A DNA stretch of 64,000 bases, from assembly GCA_030248225.1 (NCBI GenBank), contig JASANE010024863.1, positions 23,184 through 87,183 of the forward strand, in the 5' to 3' direction. How positions within the stretch are numbered: position 1 is the stretch's first letter; each line of letters begins with the position of its first letter. The notes under the pieces were generated by a model. It was not told where the DNA came from and did no database searches. It worked only from the letters and a program-made list of their open reading frames with translations. This document shows, piece by piece, positions 33,660-44,184 of the stretch. Position numbers and translations under genes: made by a program. This stretch comes from Trileptium ribeirensis (taxonomy: Eukaryota > Nematoda > Enoplea > Enoplida > Thoracostomopsidae).

Positions 33660-34315
33660 CGAGTGGAATGAGAGAGCGAAACGAGCTGGAGCGAGCTAGT
33701 GGAACAAGAATTTTCAATTTTGACTCAGGAGGGGGGGTTGAGGAGGTCTTGTCTGTGTGTGTCTGTCTGTCTGTCTGTCGCACCTGGATCTCGGTAACGG
33801 TTGGGCGGATTTTGCTGCAAGATAGCTCATTCGCACCGCAATGGTGATTTAGGTGTAGTGATGGGACCCGATTTTTGAATTTTTTCTCGTGGGAAAAGTT
33901 ATGGGGCAAAATGACGTCATTTTTTGGGCACCCCCTCCAGTTTTTGCGACTTTTCTCAATAAGTAAACGAGGCAATAAGCAAACTAATAGGCCTATTCCA
34001 TGTAGCTTTACCAAGGCTTTCCAATGATATATAACAATTTTGTTAACTACTTCCCAGTCTGGAGTCTATAAGCTTATAGGTGGCGCCAAATTTCATATTT
34101 GGTGAAAAGTCGTGGGAAATGCACCTAAATGTGTGCTTATTGTTGGTTTTAGTGTCGGATATGGGGTTTTCTGGGCCAACAAGCTGATTGCGAGTGTCAA
34201 AAATAAGTGTGGCAAATATTTTTCACACTTCTGCCTCATAATTGGTATGAAAAATGAGATTTTTCTCAAGTGTCGGTTTGAATTCTTTAACGTTCTTTTC
34301 ACGGTCAATTTAGGG
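33660..34315. mobile_element. 656-bp unit flanked by a 12-bp direct repeat
   Basis: TTTTATTGAATT occurs at 33648-33659 and again at 34316-34327, exactly bounding this unit. It starts GAGTGGAATGAGAGAGCGAA, has a (GTCT)n tract at 33757-33778 and a CACCTGGATCTCGGTAACGG block, and ends GGTCAATTTAGGG. The AGAGCGAAACGAGC start and the 'GTCTGTCTGTC-ATCTCGGTAACGG' layout recall the CTAG-ended family in style but not in sequence. A 12-bp duplication would fit a SINE-like or other target-primed insertion. The minus frame at 33613-34014 includes an RQTDRQTHTDKTSS reading caused by the GTCT tract and is not a gene. Confidence 0.5.
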
Positions 34316-34327
34316 TTTTATTGAATT

Positions 34328-34960
34328 ATTAAATTGTTAGTTCATTATTTTGTACTCGTTGTATGATGTTTTGTCTACTGCATAGGTTGGCAATCAAAAG
34401 AGGCGGGCGTAACTATGACTCATCACTCACGGTTTATATAATGCTGCACCTGCGTACTGTGTGTACGCTTTGTTTGTGTGTGCTTTCTACAACATACTTC
34501 GGGGGATTGTTCTCACTCACCACTCGAATTCTGGCTCGCAAGCGAGCTTCACTAGTACAATATATAATTATGCAACATTGGTCCATATGACGATTTAACT
34601 ATTGTTACTGATATTCAAATAGAATGCTTTAAGCATCAAGCAAGCAACATATACTATGCGCCGCTAGGTCACCGCTATCGTGCAAACTACTTGAAAATAT
34701 AGAATTAAATTGTCTACAAATATGTATTCCCTTGTTCATATATAAGCATATATAATCAAATTTGCTTGTTTTCAAGCCATAATTTCTAGGGTTATGAGCT
34801 CTTTCTGCTCCCAATACTTTTGAAAAAATTTTGATTGGTGTATAATGTAAAAGCTAATCTCGTTGACGCGCTACGATGTGAAAGTCGGCTGAATCGGCTC
34901 ATCGGGTAACTCCTTAGGCCGAGGTTTATGCTTTGGTTTTCCCCTAAATGGGCTTGGCTG
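34328..34960. other. No gene recognised
   Basis: Frames at 34363-34590 (plus) and 34629-34814 (minus) have no recognisable motif. Confidence 0.35.
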
Positions 34961-35130
34961 CATGTTTTGTTTTTGTGCCCTAAAAAGCAGAAAGGTTTTT
35001 GTCATGAATGCAGTCGAAATACACATTTTTGAACCAAGTTGTCGAGCTGAATTTAATGGTATATACCAAAGTTAGTGATGTTTCTCTTCAAAATTGACTA
35101 AGTACTTGCTGGATGGTCTAAAGCAAAGGA
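34961..35130. mobile_element. Foldback family fragment (right arm)
   Basis: GTTTTTGTCATGAATGCAGTCG, ATACACATTTTTGAACCAAGTTGTCGAGCTG and TTCAAAATTGACTAAG to AAAGGACCC follow the order of the FB3 right arm (GTCATGGATGAAGATAAAAT, GGGTATTTTCTGAACCAGC, TTCAAAATTGACAAAA, AAAGACCC). The left arm is not recognisable. Confidence 0.5.
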
Positions 35131-35378
35131 CCCTATTACTGTATAAATTGTCAATTTGAAAGCTAGAAACATTGCTTTCATGGAAGTAGGCTGCGGCATA
35201 ATGTGTATTTATGATAGTTACCGAATGAAATATATCACGGTTGATAGCGGTATATGTTACTTGCTGGATATATATGCATTCGATAGCCCCTCACCAGTGG
35301 ATGTTTTTGTGATGTATATATTAGTGTTTGTCTTAAATTTACGTAGCATATGGTTTCTCTGATTTTGACTATATATAT

Positions 35379-36477
35379 CAGGGAATAACCGGAACCGTCC
35401 ATTTAAACCGGATACGGAACCGGAAACTGGTCTTCGAAATTTATATATATAGTGAAACAGATGAAGGAATCAATTTAAAATGCATCGCGATGGCATTATT
35501 GCCTTTCCGAAAGTTTAAAGAGACTTAGGAAGCTAATAATGTTTATTTATCGATCAATATGTCGGTTTTTGGACACACAGAGCAAAAAATGCGTTCTACT
35601 ATACACCCTTGCGTATACTGTGTCAAATTGAATGTGTTTACTACACATGCGGCGTAGAATAAAGACTTTCGCTCTGTCCCCAGTCGCCTCCCTTTACTAC
35701 ACATTCGTTCGTTACGTGTTCTTTAGGAAACTTGAAATTATTGGTTTATATGATTCTAAGAGAAATTAATAGATAGAAAGTAATTTTGTGATCAGTGGTA
35801 AGAGACACTGTTTAGGATAGCGTTGGACAAACAGTGCCCGTCAGTTACATGATAATGATGATAACTTTCTAATCAGAATGGTATAAATGAGACAAAATGT
35901 GATGCTGCTCGCACAGTTTCAATAAATACAGTTCATTGCCAAGAAAGCAATTTCTGGCTGCGTTGCAGATAACGTTACTTTACTTCAATTTAGTCTGATT
36001 TACAAAGTTTACAAGCGCACTGGCTGGGGCTTGACGCAATTTATGTTAGCCAAGCATAAATAAGTACTTTTACGTAAGGCATACTCTGTTACCCAGTTCG
36101 ATTTTAATTCGACATTGTTTAATTCTGATGTACCCCGGAGACTTCTGTATGTGTAAAATAGCTGCTACAAGCATCGACCTATCTTTGATTTGTTAACAAA
36201 CTCCTGCAGTTTATGAAAAATTCCTACTGAAATTATGTGACCTACTTATGTTTCACACGACAAATTGCTTAGTTAATCTTTTCTTTTGCTTGGTTGTATT
36301 GGAGCTTGATCATTGTATAATTATATATTACATATGTTTGGATCAGAGATGAAGCAAAAATGTGGAAAATTTTTCAAGCAAAATTTTTAAGCCGGAATTC
36401 CGGTTCCAGTATGGTTCTTGCCCTTTGCCGGAAACACCACGGTAACATGACTTTCGCCGGAATTCCGGTTGCTCCGT
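35379..36477 (+). mobile_element. hAT-like miniature element, full-length copy C (about 1.1 kb)
   Basis: Left end CAGGGAATAACCGGAACC, right end CCGGAATTCCGGTTGCTCCGT (degraded from GGTTACTCCCTG). Internal order matches copy A throughout. The flanks ATATATAT (35371-35378) and TATATATG (36478-36485) are compatible with an 8-bp duplication, but low complexity makes this flank evidence weak. No coding capacity. Confidence 0.8.
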
Positions 36478-36485
36478 TATATATG

Positions 36486-37550
36486 TATATGTAATATAGA
36501 TCCATTGGCCCTGATTGGGCTGACGGCATTTCGTTCATCTCTAAACGTTGGTCGTGTTTACTTTTAAGTCAATTTATATATAAACGTTTGATACGATTTT
36601 AACGCCGCCTACATGGTGTACCGTTGCATGTTTAAATTTGACTCCCACATAAAGCGAGAGCGTGTTCCGCTGACAATTTGAAGACGGCTAGTTATTTTTT
36701 ACCGTGCAGTCATGAATGACAGTTGGTTGTGTTCGCATGGTTGATATTTTGTTCGTTCGTTCGCTCGTCTGTTCTTTTTCAGAAAGAACAACAACGAACT
36801 GAACCATATAGTGCCTATATAATTTTCGGAGAACAGAATAACTCTAGTGATTTGCGTGGGTCGCTGTAGCAAAAGCAGTGGCGTTGTACGCCAACTGTAC
36901 ATTGTTGTCGCTGTTGTATCTCCACGCACGCGACGGACCATGCTGAGCTTATACGTATGATATAGTTGGAGCACGTAGATGGTATATTCCCACAAAGCGC
37001 CTTTGTTAAACGCGCACAGCACAAACCGCTGTGACCGTGCAGACTGTTGCGTAGCCTTACAGATATATACTGGGCAAGTGGGCGTTTGTCTGCTGGTTAG
37101 TAGTTTATTCTCATTCATGTTGTACACTCTTTCTTTTTCTATGTTTTTGTCATTCATTGAGTTTATAATGGAAACGTATGTGTAGTTAAGGTAATACGGT
37201 AATAATGGATAAAATTGATTTGTAACATTTATATTAAGATGTTTTAGTGTTTTCTGCTTGAACGCGAGGAGCAACGATTTTGTTCGTATGGCGTCGATAT
37301 ATTAAAATCGACCTGTGTCAGGCTCATTTCTTCGAATTTTCACTCGCTCGTATGCATCGTCATTTTGTATCTCAACAAAGATTTGTACCAAAATTTATTG
37401 ATCATATACATATGTATATCAAATTATAAAACAGTTTTGATATAGATAGGTATATTTATGAGATTAAAAATTACGAAAGCAAAATAAGGTATATGAGATT
37501 AAAAACCATAATAACATTTTTAACGTGTGCATTGCGAACATATAGGCTAG
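36486..37550. other. No supported gene; one 191-codon minus frame
   Basis: The minus frame 36699-37274 (191 codons) includes a tract encoded by a TTCG repeat (36751-36766) and has no domain that I recognise. Its initiation region is AT-rich and no homologous copy is present in the window, so conservation cannot be judged. I regard it as probable chance. Confidence 0.35.
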
Positions 37551-37950
37551 AGGTTAGAATTTAGGCTCGATGCATAGGCCCCAGAGTCTAGTGGAGATTA
37601 GCCGAACATGGTTCGTGAAGAGCCGAGTTGAGCCATAGCCAAAGATCTGTTTGCGAGAGCCGAAACAAATCCTACTGTATCTAAAAAGCTGTCGTCGCCT
37701 CGTGAAAGCTCTATTCTAAAAACAACAAACAGTTGTAACAGCAGATGTGCAGGTTAGAATTTAGGCTCGACGCATAAGCACCACAGCCTAGACGAGGTTA
37801 GCCGAACATGGTTCGTGAAGACATGAGTTGAGCCATAGCCAAAGATCTGTCTGTGAGAGCCGAAACAAATCCTAGTGCATCTGAAAAAGCTGTCGTCGCC
37901 TCGTAAAAGCTCTATTCTAAAAACAAACAGTTGCAACAGCTGATGAGCAG
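37551..37950. repeat. Tandem duplication, two units of 200 bp
   Basis: AGGTTAGAATTTAGGCTCGA starts at 37551 and again at 37751, exactly 200 bp apart. Both units carry CCGAACATGGTTCGTGAAGA, GCCATAGCCAAAGATCTGT, GAGAGCCGAAACAAATCCTA and AAAGCTCTATTCTAAAAAC. The second unit is followed by a GAGCCGAG-rich tail to 38160. The minus frame 37754-37936 is a reading of the repeat. Confidence 0.85.
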
Positions 37951-38160
37951 TAATGAGATAATCTCGGCTCGGCTTTTAAAAGCTCTAAAAGCAACTATGT
38001 AAAGTTAGTTTGTACATTATGTTCGTTATTTAATCTCGATCTTGTATTATTACGAGTCTAACAGCCGAGCCAAACCTGGCTTTTCGTCGGAAGAGTCGAA
38101 CCGGACTTTTTCCACCAGGAGCCGGGCCGAGCTAAAGCTTTAAATTCCGGCTCCTTCTCG
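37951..38160. repeat. GAGCCGAG-family tail
   Basis: ATCTCGGCTCGGCTTTTAAAAGCTC, ACAGCCGAGCCAAACCTGGC, GAGTCGAACCGGAC and GGAGCCGGGCCGAGC. Similar wording recurs at 44185-44540, 53845-54125, 59595-59675 and 62740-63070 (for example AAGCTCTAAAAGCA(A/G)CTA at 37980 and 62898), which points to a diverged dispersed family. Confidence 0.5.
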
Positions 38161-39209
38161 CCTATAAAGGCTTGTAACTCATTAATATCCACTGTTGCAA
38201 TACGGAAGCGTTATGCGTTATATATTGTAGTCATGCGTTGTTATTTTCCCTTGCACTGCAATATTATTCGAGCACAGCAACAGCTCCTAGATAGCACAGT
38301 TGCTTTTCGCAGTAGATACCTTACTGCTTGCGCCCGTGCAGCCCGGGTTCATTTACTATTGCGAACTCGGATTTGGGTTCAATTTCGTGTGCGAGCATGG
38401 GTTTGTCAAATATGGCTCGGTAGACAAATTTAGGCATTGCATGGTTAGAGCTACTTAACGAGTAGGTATAATAGTGTAATATATATATAACATATCTTGT
38501 GGTATGCAAATTTTTTTGTTAACTATCATATTTTGCGATCAATAGTGCGCTTCGTAACTCTAATCTCAAGTAAGTAAACATCAACTGTATTTTCTTTGTC
38601 ATTTGTCGATGGGGTTATTTTACGAACTGGTTTGTCACAATTTGGGCTGATTTACATTGGAGATGGTGTAGTTGAGAAGATCGTTTTATTGACGGAAAAC
38701 GTGACCTCCGACATGTTTAAACGCAGCGAATTTTCAGATTGTATAACTTGTAGCTTGCCTCATCGCCATGGTGGTAAATTGTAATTGTTGAATATATAAT
38801 TTAGAGAGGTGTACAAAGCTTGGGTTGCTTTATTAGTTGTTGAGATAACCCCTGGTTATTTCGTCTTTAGGGACTTCAATGTGCATCTACATAGAGGATG
38901 GATTGCTATACAATATAAGATCAACAATATCCATACAGCTCCAGTTGGTTCTATTTTTGGTCTTTTAGCCCATTAAAAATATATTTTGACGCAATTCAGC
39001 GGCATAAATAATGACAGCAGCGGCATAAATAATGACATTTATGTATGATACACAGCTACACACAGTAGGAATTGCTCTACAAAATGAGACCAATATCACA
39101 AATACAGCTACAGGAGTTCGGGAGATATTGCTTTGATCTCTTCTGAAATTTCTTTGGACCCTGACTATGGACACAAGGGTTACATTGTACAAAAGCTTTA
39201 AATAATGTA
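38161..39209. other. No gene recognised; small tandem duplication at 38999-39034
   Basis: AGCGGCATAAATAATGAC is repeated twice in tandem (18 bp). Frames at 38233-38433, 38596-38784 and 38965-39240 have no recognised motif. The dinucleotide TA at 39208-39209 is the left target duplication of the next element. Confidence 0.4.
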
Positions 39210-39892
39210 TAGTCAGACCGGGTAAAAAAACACTTACCAAGTCGGGGTAAAAAAAACATCCCCCTGTAAATTTTAAAACACATAGATAATGAAGTGGTTA
39301 TTATCGCCATATGTAGCCGTGATACTGGTCTATATAATACATAGAAAAGAGCAGTAAACTTTCCCAAATAAGCCCGCACGAGAGGGAAGTCTAACTGAAC
39401 CCAAAAAAATGCGAAAAAAAGTTTATGACACAACGCATAAACTTTTGTTTCTCCGAAGTTCTGTTGGAGCCAGAAAGATGTGGTGGTTGTTACTTAGCTA
39501 GTAGACGTCCCGCTTCATTATATACTAGAACTCCTTCCTCTGTTGAGTCATAGCTGGCCAGTGGCGATGTGTTTTTTTACCCCAAGTATTTCAACGGGCG
39601 CGGGTAATAAAAAACACTATTTTTTTTACCTTGCGTGTGTTTTTTACCCTGAACTATTGTGAGGAGCAACATCACATAAAATACGTATATTAGCTAGTAT
39701 CCGCATGTTATACTGTGACGTAATCGAGCTGAACATGAGCGCAGTAAGTAGTAATTACATATTCCTTCTATATTTTTAGGAATTTCGATATACACAGGTA
39801 CCTATATGCTGAGTTGACTATGCAAATACTATCAAATATAACCTAGTATTGCAAAATATGGGTAAAAATACGTATCTAAAAAACTGTACACA

Positions 39893-39970
39893 GAGTTCGC
39901 GGTGCAAGAAGCCGTGAATAAGGTGCTTAGCGGTGCGAAAGTATAAACTACGGCTAACTGTTATCCCGGT
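39893..39970 (+). pseudogene. Broken N-terminal HTH segment of the pogo-like transposase
   Basis: In the same frame as the downstream CDS, bases 39893-39943 read EFAVQEAVNKVLSGAKV, the first helix region of a psq/CENP-B-type helix-turn-helix. TAA at 39944-39946 interrupts it, then 39947-39970 read TTANCYPG, joining the MSVSMLRQRV that begins the annotated CDS. Together these give the length and pattern of a psq domain (hydrophobic helix, then a turn, then S-LR-RV). An ATG at 39858 opens a MGKNTY-type start, which resembles such transposases but is one base out of phase across an A-run. Hence the domain is damaged by one stop and probably one indel, unless the assembly is wrong here. Confidence 0.65.
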
Positions 39971-42163
39971 ATGTCGGTGTCCATGCTTCGACAACGAGTT
40001 ATGGCTGCTAAGGGTTTAATTACGCTTTGGAAACAGGGTCGTAAGCCCGAACTTTCTCTTGAACTAGAAACTAAGCTCGCCGGCTACGTTCGAATAATGG
40101 CTAGATCGGGTTTGGGTCCTACAGTTATTGAACTGCGCTGCATCATCAAAGATTACATTGTCGCCAACGAGTTGACTACCAGATTTGTCGACAACATGCC
40201 TGGAACTGACTGGGCAAACTCGTTCATGAAACGGCATCGGCTGGCCCTGAAGAAAAGTCGACCTATGCAGGTTGCGCGAAAAAACGTGACGTCGGATCCA
40301 TTTGTGGTTTATGGATTTTATGACATGCTTGAAGCCGAACTCAATCGCCTCGGTATTCGCGGTCGACCCGAATGCCTCTACAATGTTGACGAAAACGGGT
40401 TTCCGACAGATCCATCAAAATGCCGAGTAGTTTCTGCCGTTGGAGAGAAAACGTTCAGTATCACTTGTGGCGCTAATCGCGAGAACACCACTGTTCTAGC
40501 ATGTTGTAGCGCCAACGGACAGTGTTTGGATCCTCTGGTAATATTTCGGGGGGAAAACATGCAGAGTACTTGGCGTGGCGACGAGGCGTTACCTGAAACT
40601 ACATATGCCGTCAGTGATTCCGGTTGGATAACCATAGAGATCTTCCACGACTGGTTTAAGGATTTTTGCCAGAAAACAGCTGACATTCGACCACTTTTGT
40701 TGATTGTCGATGGGCACCTTACTCACACATCCTTGCAAACCATTGAGCTTGCACAACAGGAAAACATTTCAATCATGAAACTTCCTGCACACACAACGGA
40801 CACGCTTCAACCACTAGACGTGGCCTGTTTTGCGCCGCTCAAAACGTATTACGAAAAGCAGCTAACCCAACGTGTTCAGGAAACGGGGGCGCGGGAGCCC
40901 CTGCGGAAAGCCGCGTTTGTCAACCTTCTGTCTAAAATTTGGCGGTTAGGGCTAAGCGAGCGCAACATTAAGGATGGATTTAACGCCACCGGTATTCATC
41001 TTCCAAATCGTGATAAATACAACGTCGCTCGCCTCGATAAGGTTAAACTGAAGTCTTACCAACGATGGTGTGATGTCGGCCGGCCGGTCAACGAGGACGG
41101 AGATCCAGAAATACCACCTCTTGAAACCGCAATTCCTGATGCCGTCGCTGAGGATGAGCCAATAGCGGAAGGCGGTGCGGAAGTACCTTGTTGCTCTTCA
41201 TCTATCCGTGTCAGCGTGTTTACGAGCAGTGCTTCGGATCGAAATTTATATCATACACCACGGGCTCCATCCGGCGTACCCACTACTCCATCCACTGCTA
41301 GCTCACAGGCTTCGTCGTCCTACGGCCATGCAACACCAGGCTACATTCTGGACGATCCGCAGGCTCTCACCCGGTTGCTCCAGCGACATGCGCCCCCTGG
41401 CATGCGTTATTCGATCACGTTGGTGCCAACAGAAGACGAGACAACGTTCGAAGCTGTCATAAAATCACCAGGCAGACCAAGCACCGCTCCTCCAGCTAAA
41501 CGTCATCGCGTCTCAATGCATGGAGCGATTATTACTGATGCCGCATATGTTCGTCAACTACGGGAGAAGGCCGACAGTAAAAAAAACAAGCAGAAGGAGG
41601 CTGAAACCGGTGAAAAACGCCAAAAAACAACCAGAAATAAAACCGGGAGTAAGAAATTCGCCAGGCTAGCTGATATTTCTGATGACGAATCAGACAATTG
41701 TGAACACGAATCTTCAGATGAGTCCGAGTTGGATACTTCAACATCTGAAAGGCTTCAAACTAGCGTCAAGGATTCAGCCGAACGCGACATCTTGTCACAT
41801 GAAATACCTCAATTGGATCAGTTTTCCGTGGGACAATTCTATGCTGTCTTCTGGCATCAGCCGCGTACCTATTATTGGTTAAAGGTGGTGGAATATCCAA
41901 TTAACGATAAGCCTACCGTGGTCAAACTCAAATTTCTACATCGTAAGGAACCTTCGAGCGATCCTGAAAAGGTATTGTGGGACTGGCCTGCTTCGGAGGA
42001 CTGCAGCTCTGTGGCCTGTAAAGACTGTTTCCACGGGCCTGAGCAACTGGTCCTAACAAAGGGTCGCGGAGGAAAAGATTTGTTTAAGTTCGGCAGTGAG
42101 TCAACAGCGCAGTCACGATTCATGCGCTTGTCAAGGTTCGGCCTGCCGTGCCCTAAACACTAA
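39971..42163 (+). CDS. pogo/Tigger-like transposase (DDE_1), 730 codons
   Basis: Cuts and rejoins transposon DNA in the nucleus. Residues 1-15 are the end of a psq-type HTH (see the upstream segment), and residues about 26-95 fit a CENP-B-type second HTH (W81 in the AWANSF-like block). The DDE catalytic triad is visible: D140 in YNVDENG, D247 in LIVDGHLTH and D283 in TLQPLDVACF, with 35 residues between the second and third. Residues about 400-620 are low complexity and lysine/serine-rich, with nuclear-signal-like runs (KRHR near 505, KKNKQK near 540). The tail (about 630-730) has a W/Y-rich segment and a CKDC motif, possibly a small extra domain. At 730 residues it is longer than typical pogo transposases because of this tail. 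The first ATG is only the first in this frame and probably not the ancestral start. The frame is otherwise intact, so the copy is fairly young. Confidence 0.88.
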   Translation: MSVSMLRQRVMAAKGLITLWKQGRKPELSLELETKLAGYVRIMARSGLGPTVIELRCIIKDYIVANELTTRFVDNMPGTDWANSFMKRHRLALKKSRPMQVARKNVTSDPFVVYGFYDMLEAELNRLGIRGRPECLYNVDENGFPTDPSKCRVVSAVGEKTFSITCGANRENTTVLACCSANGQCLDPLVIFRGENMQSTWRGDEALPETTYAVSDSGWITIEIFHDWFKDFCQKTADIRPLLLIVDGHLTHTSLQTIELAQQENISIMKLPAHTTDTLQPLDVACFAPLKTYYEKQLTQRVQETGAREPLRKAAFVNLLSKIWRLGLSERNIKDGFNATGIHLPNRDKYNVARLDKVKLKSYQRWCDVGRPVNEDGDPEIPPLETAIPDAVAEDEPIAEGGAEVPCCSSSIRVSVFTSSASDRNLYHTPRAPSGVPTTPSTASSQASSSYGHATPGYILDDPQALTRLLQRHAPPGMRYSITLVPTEDETTFEAVIKSPGRPSTAPPAKRHRVSMHGAIITDAAYVRQLREKADSKKNKQKEAETGEKRQKTTRNKTGSKKFARLADISDDESDNCEHESSDESELDTSTSERLQTSVKDSAERDILSHEIPQLDQFSVGQFYAVFWHQPRTYYWLKVVEYPINDKPTVVKLKFLHRKEPSSDPEKVLWDWPASEDCSSVACKDCFHGPEQLVLTKGRGGKDLFKFGSESTAQSRFMRLSRFGLPCPKH

Positions 42164-43127
42164 TTATTCCCACGAGGGGAAGTGTCCGTTCGCATATTAG
42201 CGGCACTCCTCGCAAAACTGGTAAGCGCGAAGGTTTCCAATCTTGATCAGGCGTAAAATTTTTGACGGTTTTGGTGAAACCCGATGTTTGCGGCTTGTCT
42301 CTTGAACGGAAAATCCCGAACGCTATATATTTGCTTCAATTTTTCACATTCGACGTATACATTTGTTCGGACTTATCCACCGCTGCCACGACGACAGCTT
42401 ATTCACTGCTGGCCTCCAACTTTGGTATATTTGCTGCTGCTGCTGCCGTGCCGTCTGTTTCAGGATCGATCCGACACGTCCACAACAAGGCACCAACTGA
42501 TGACAATTGGACAAAGGATTTCGCAATAAATGTAAGCGTATTACGCTTTATACCTACATATGTATCAGGCTTCGAGGCGTCCGCGCCGAAGTCAGAATTG
42601 CTTAATATATATGTGTACGTAGTGTTGCATATAGCGGCAGCAGCAGCAAATGTACTGTTCCAGAGTATTATATGTGTGGCGTGTCAAATAAGAAGTCATC
42701 CTGTCGTCGTTGCAGCTGTAGATACTCCAACAAACGTCGTTACACAGCCTCGAAGATTTATCTACTTAGACATTTTGCGTTATGATGAAAATATAAGTTC
42801 TTCTTCCCCCGCACAGGGATCTAGTCTCAAGCATTCCTACCCTGCTTGGTCTGCTGCTAATATCCTACAAGTATACCTCCTCATTGTGCCTCCCGAGAGC
42901 ATAGGGGTTCGAGAACAACATATGTTTTTTTACCCCCCGTGTGTTTTTTTTTTACCTTTTGCTCGGTGTAAAAAAACATCATTTTTTGCATTCTAGCGCA
43001 GAACTGGCTGATGGAAGCACGCAAATGCTCGTGCGATAACACGGCTTGGCACGGTTCCTAAGTTGCGCAACTAAACAAGGACCGTCAGTTACTAGCCAGT
43101 TTTCCAAAAAATCAAGGTTTACAAAAA
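42164..43127 (+). other. 3' non-coding part of the pogo-like element with an uncertain 244-codon frame
   Basis: A frame at 42262-42996 reads 244 codons, alanine- and valine-rich, in part from a (TGC)n run at 42432-42448. It matches no known transposon protein and ends in the TTTTTTTACC motif cluster near the right TIR, so most of its C-terminus is dictated by that motif. I treat it as non-coding 3' sequence unless related elements keep the frame. Confidence 0.45.
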
Positions 43128-43153
43128 ATGTTTTTTTAACCCGACTGACTATA

Positions 43154-44184
43154 TTTTAGAACCTCAATTGTTCGACAGAATAAACCTGATTTGGCTGAAA
43201 TATCCGCAACGCTTGCTGAAATATTACCAAAAATATGTTTAGACGGTACACTTTTAGACTCGACCCGGGTTCTTCGACCTTCTTTTACGACCCACAAGAG
43301 TTTGAATCGTTTTTGCGTCTTCATAAAGGGCGTTTTGGGGAAGCGTTTTTCATGTTGATTCACACTGACCATTATCACAGAGAATGCTTAGGCTTAATAT
43401 ATTTAGCATTGGTTTATGTTTAATACAAATGTCGCGCAATTATGCTTAATTTTTAGCATATTACAGTTACGTTTTTGCAAACTTTTAGCAAAACTTGATA
43501 CTTGATATTAAGCTTTATTGATGATATCTAACATTTAATGATCATGAACTCCTTTGTATTTAGCAAAATTATGCATGTTTTTAAGCATAATTTCATTAAA
43601 TATTAAGATTTATTTATATTAAAATTTTTAGGTCCTGATTTAGCATAATTATGCAAGTTAGATTCTTGCTTAATATTTAAAAAAGTTTAAGGAGTGGAAG
43701 ATAATTTAGTAGTTAAATGTTTAAAAATAGCTAAATTTTCAGCATAAACATTTTAAGTATTTTGTGTTTGCTGCAGCAATACTATCAATGTCAGACAATG
43801 TATAAGCTACCCTGCCAGAAACTGCGTAATGAGTTCTTTCAGTTTGAGCCCAAAACATTACCATTAAGCTTTGTACAGATACTGCGCTAAAATGCTATAC
43901 CACACTGTAACGCAAACCCTTGCCGTCTAATCACTAAATATAGCTCACATAATAGCTCGTTACCGACGGACGGTTGTGCGCCCCGGCCACGCTGAAACGT
44001 GAGATAGTTTCCTACCGTGACCATGCCTGTTACTCTCAAAGTGGTTACTTGCGTGAAATGCAACCAATACCATCAAGTATATAGTTTATGATCAGCAGTG
44101 TTAAGTTGTTACTTAATTTACTATATTAGAGATTTGAAGGAACCGAATTTTCAGACTGGTTTAGCTGGTCTCTGCTTGACCCCT
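43154..44184. other. No gene recognised; AT-rich block with repeated TAGCATAATTATGC-like words
   Basis: Between 43430 and 43780 the words TTAGCATA, AATTATGC and TTAAGCATAA recur several times in both orientations. The frames at 43136-43378 and 43235-43423 are antiparallel shadows. Confidence 0.4.

Larger units (their letters stand above)
39210..43151 (+). mobile_element. pogo/Tigger-like DNA transposon, 3.9 kb, both ends present
   Basis: The left terminal repeat starts TAGTCAGACCGGGTAAAAAA (39210) and the right one, read inward from 43151, starts TAGTCAGTCGGGTTAAAAAA. They agree at 20 of the first 23 bases. TA flanks both ends (39208-39209, 43152-43153), as expected for the TA target duplication of the IS630-Tc1-mariner/pogo group. 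The element carries one long transposase frame (39971-42163). Variants of the TIR word GGTAAAAAAACA recur inside both ends: 39241-39257, 39568-39583, 39602-39617, 39619-39630, 39635-39649 on the left and 42922-42938, 42939-42956, 42964-42979 on the right. They are candidate transposase-binding sites. Confidence 0.9.

Noticed and set aside
33613..34014. Minus frame rich in R-Q-T-D as a coding gene
   Set aside because: It is the translation of a GTCT tract within a non-coding repeat.
36699..37274. 191-codon minus-strand frame as a host gene
   Set aside because: No domain recognised, part of it is encoded by a TTCG microsatellite, and there is no second copy or splice context to support it.
39077..39433. 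118-codon minus frame over the left end of the pogo-like element
   Set aside because: It crosses the transposon boundary, so it cannot be an old host gene or a transposon gene.
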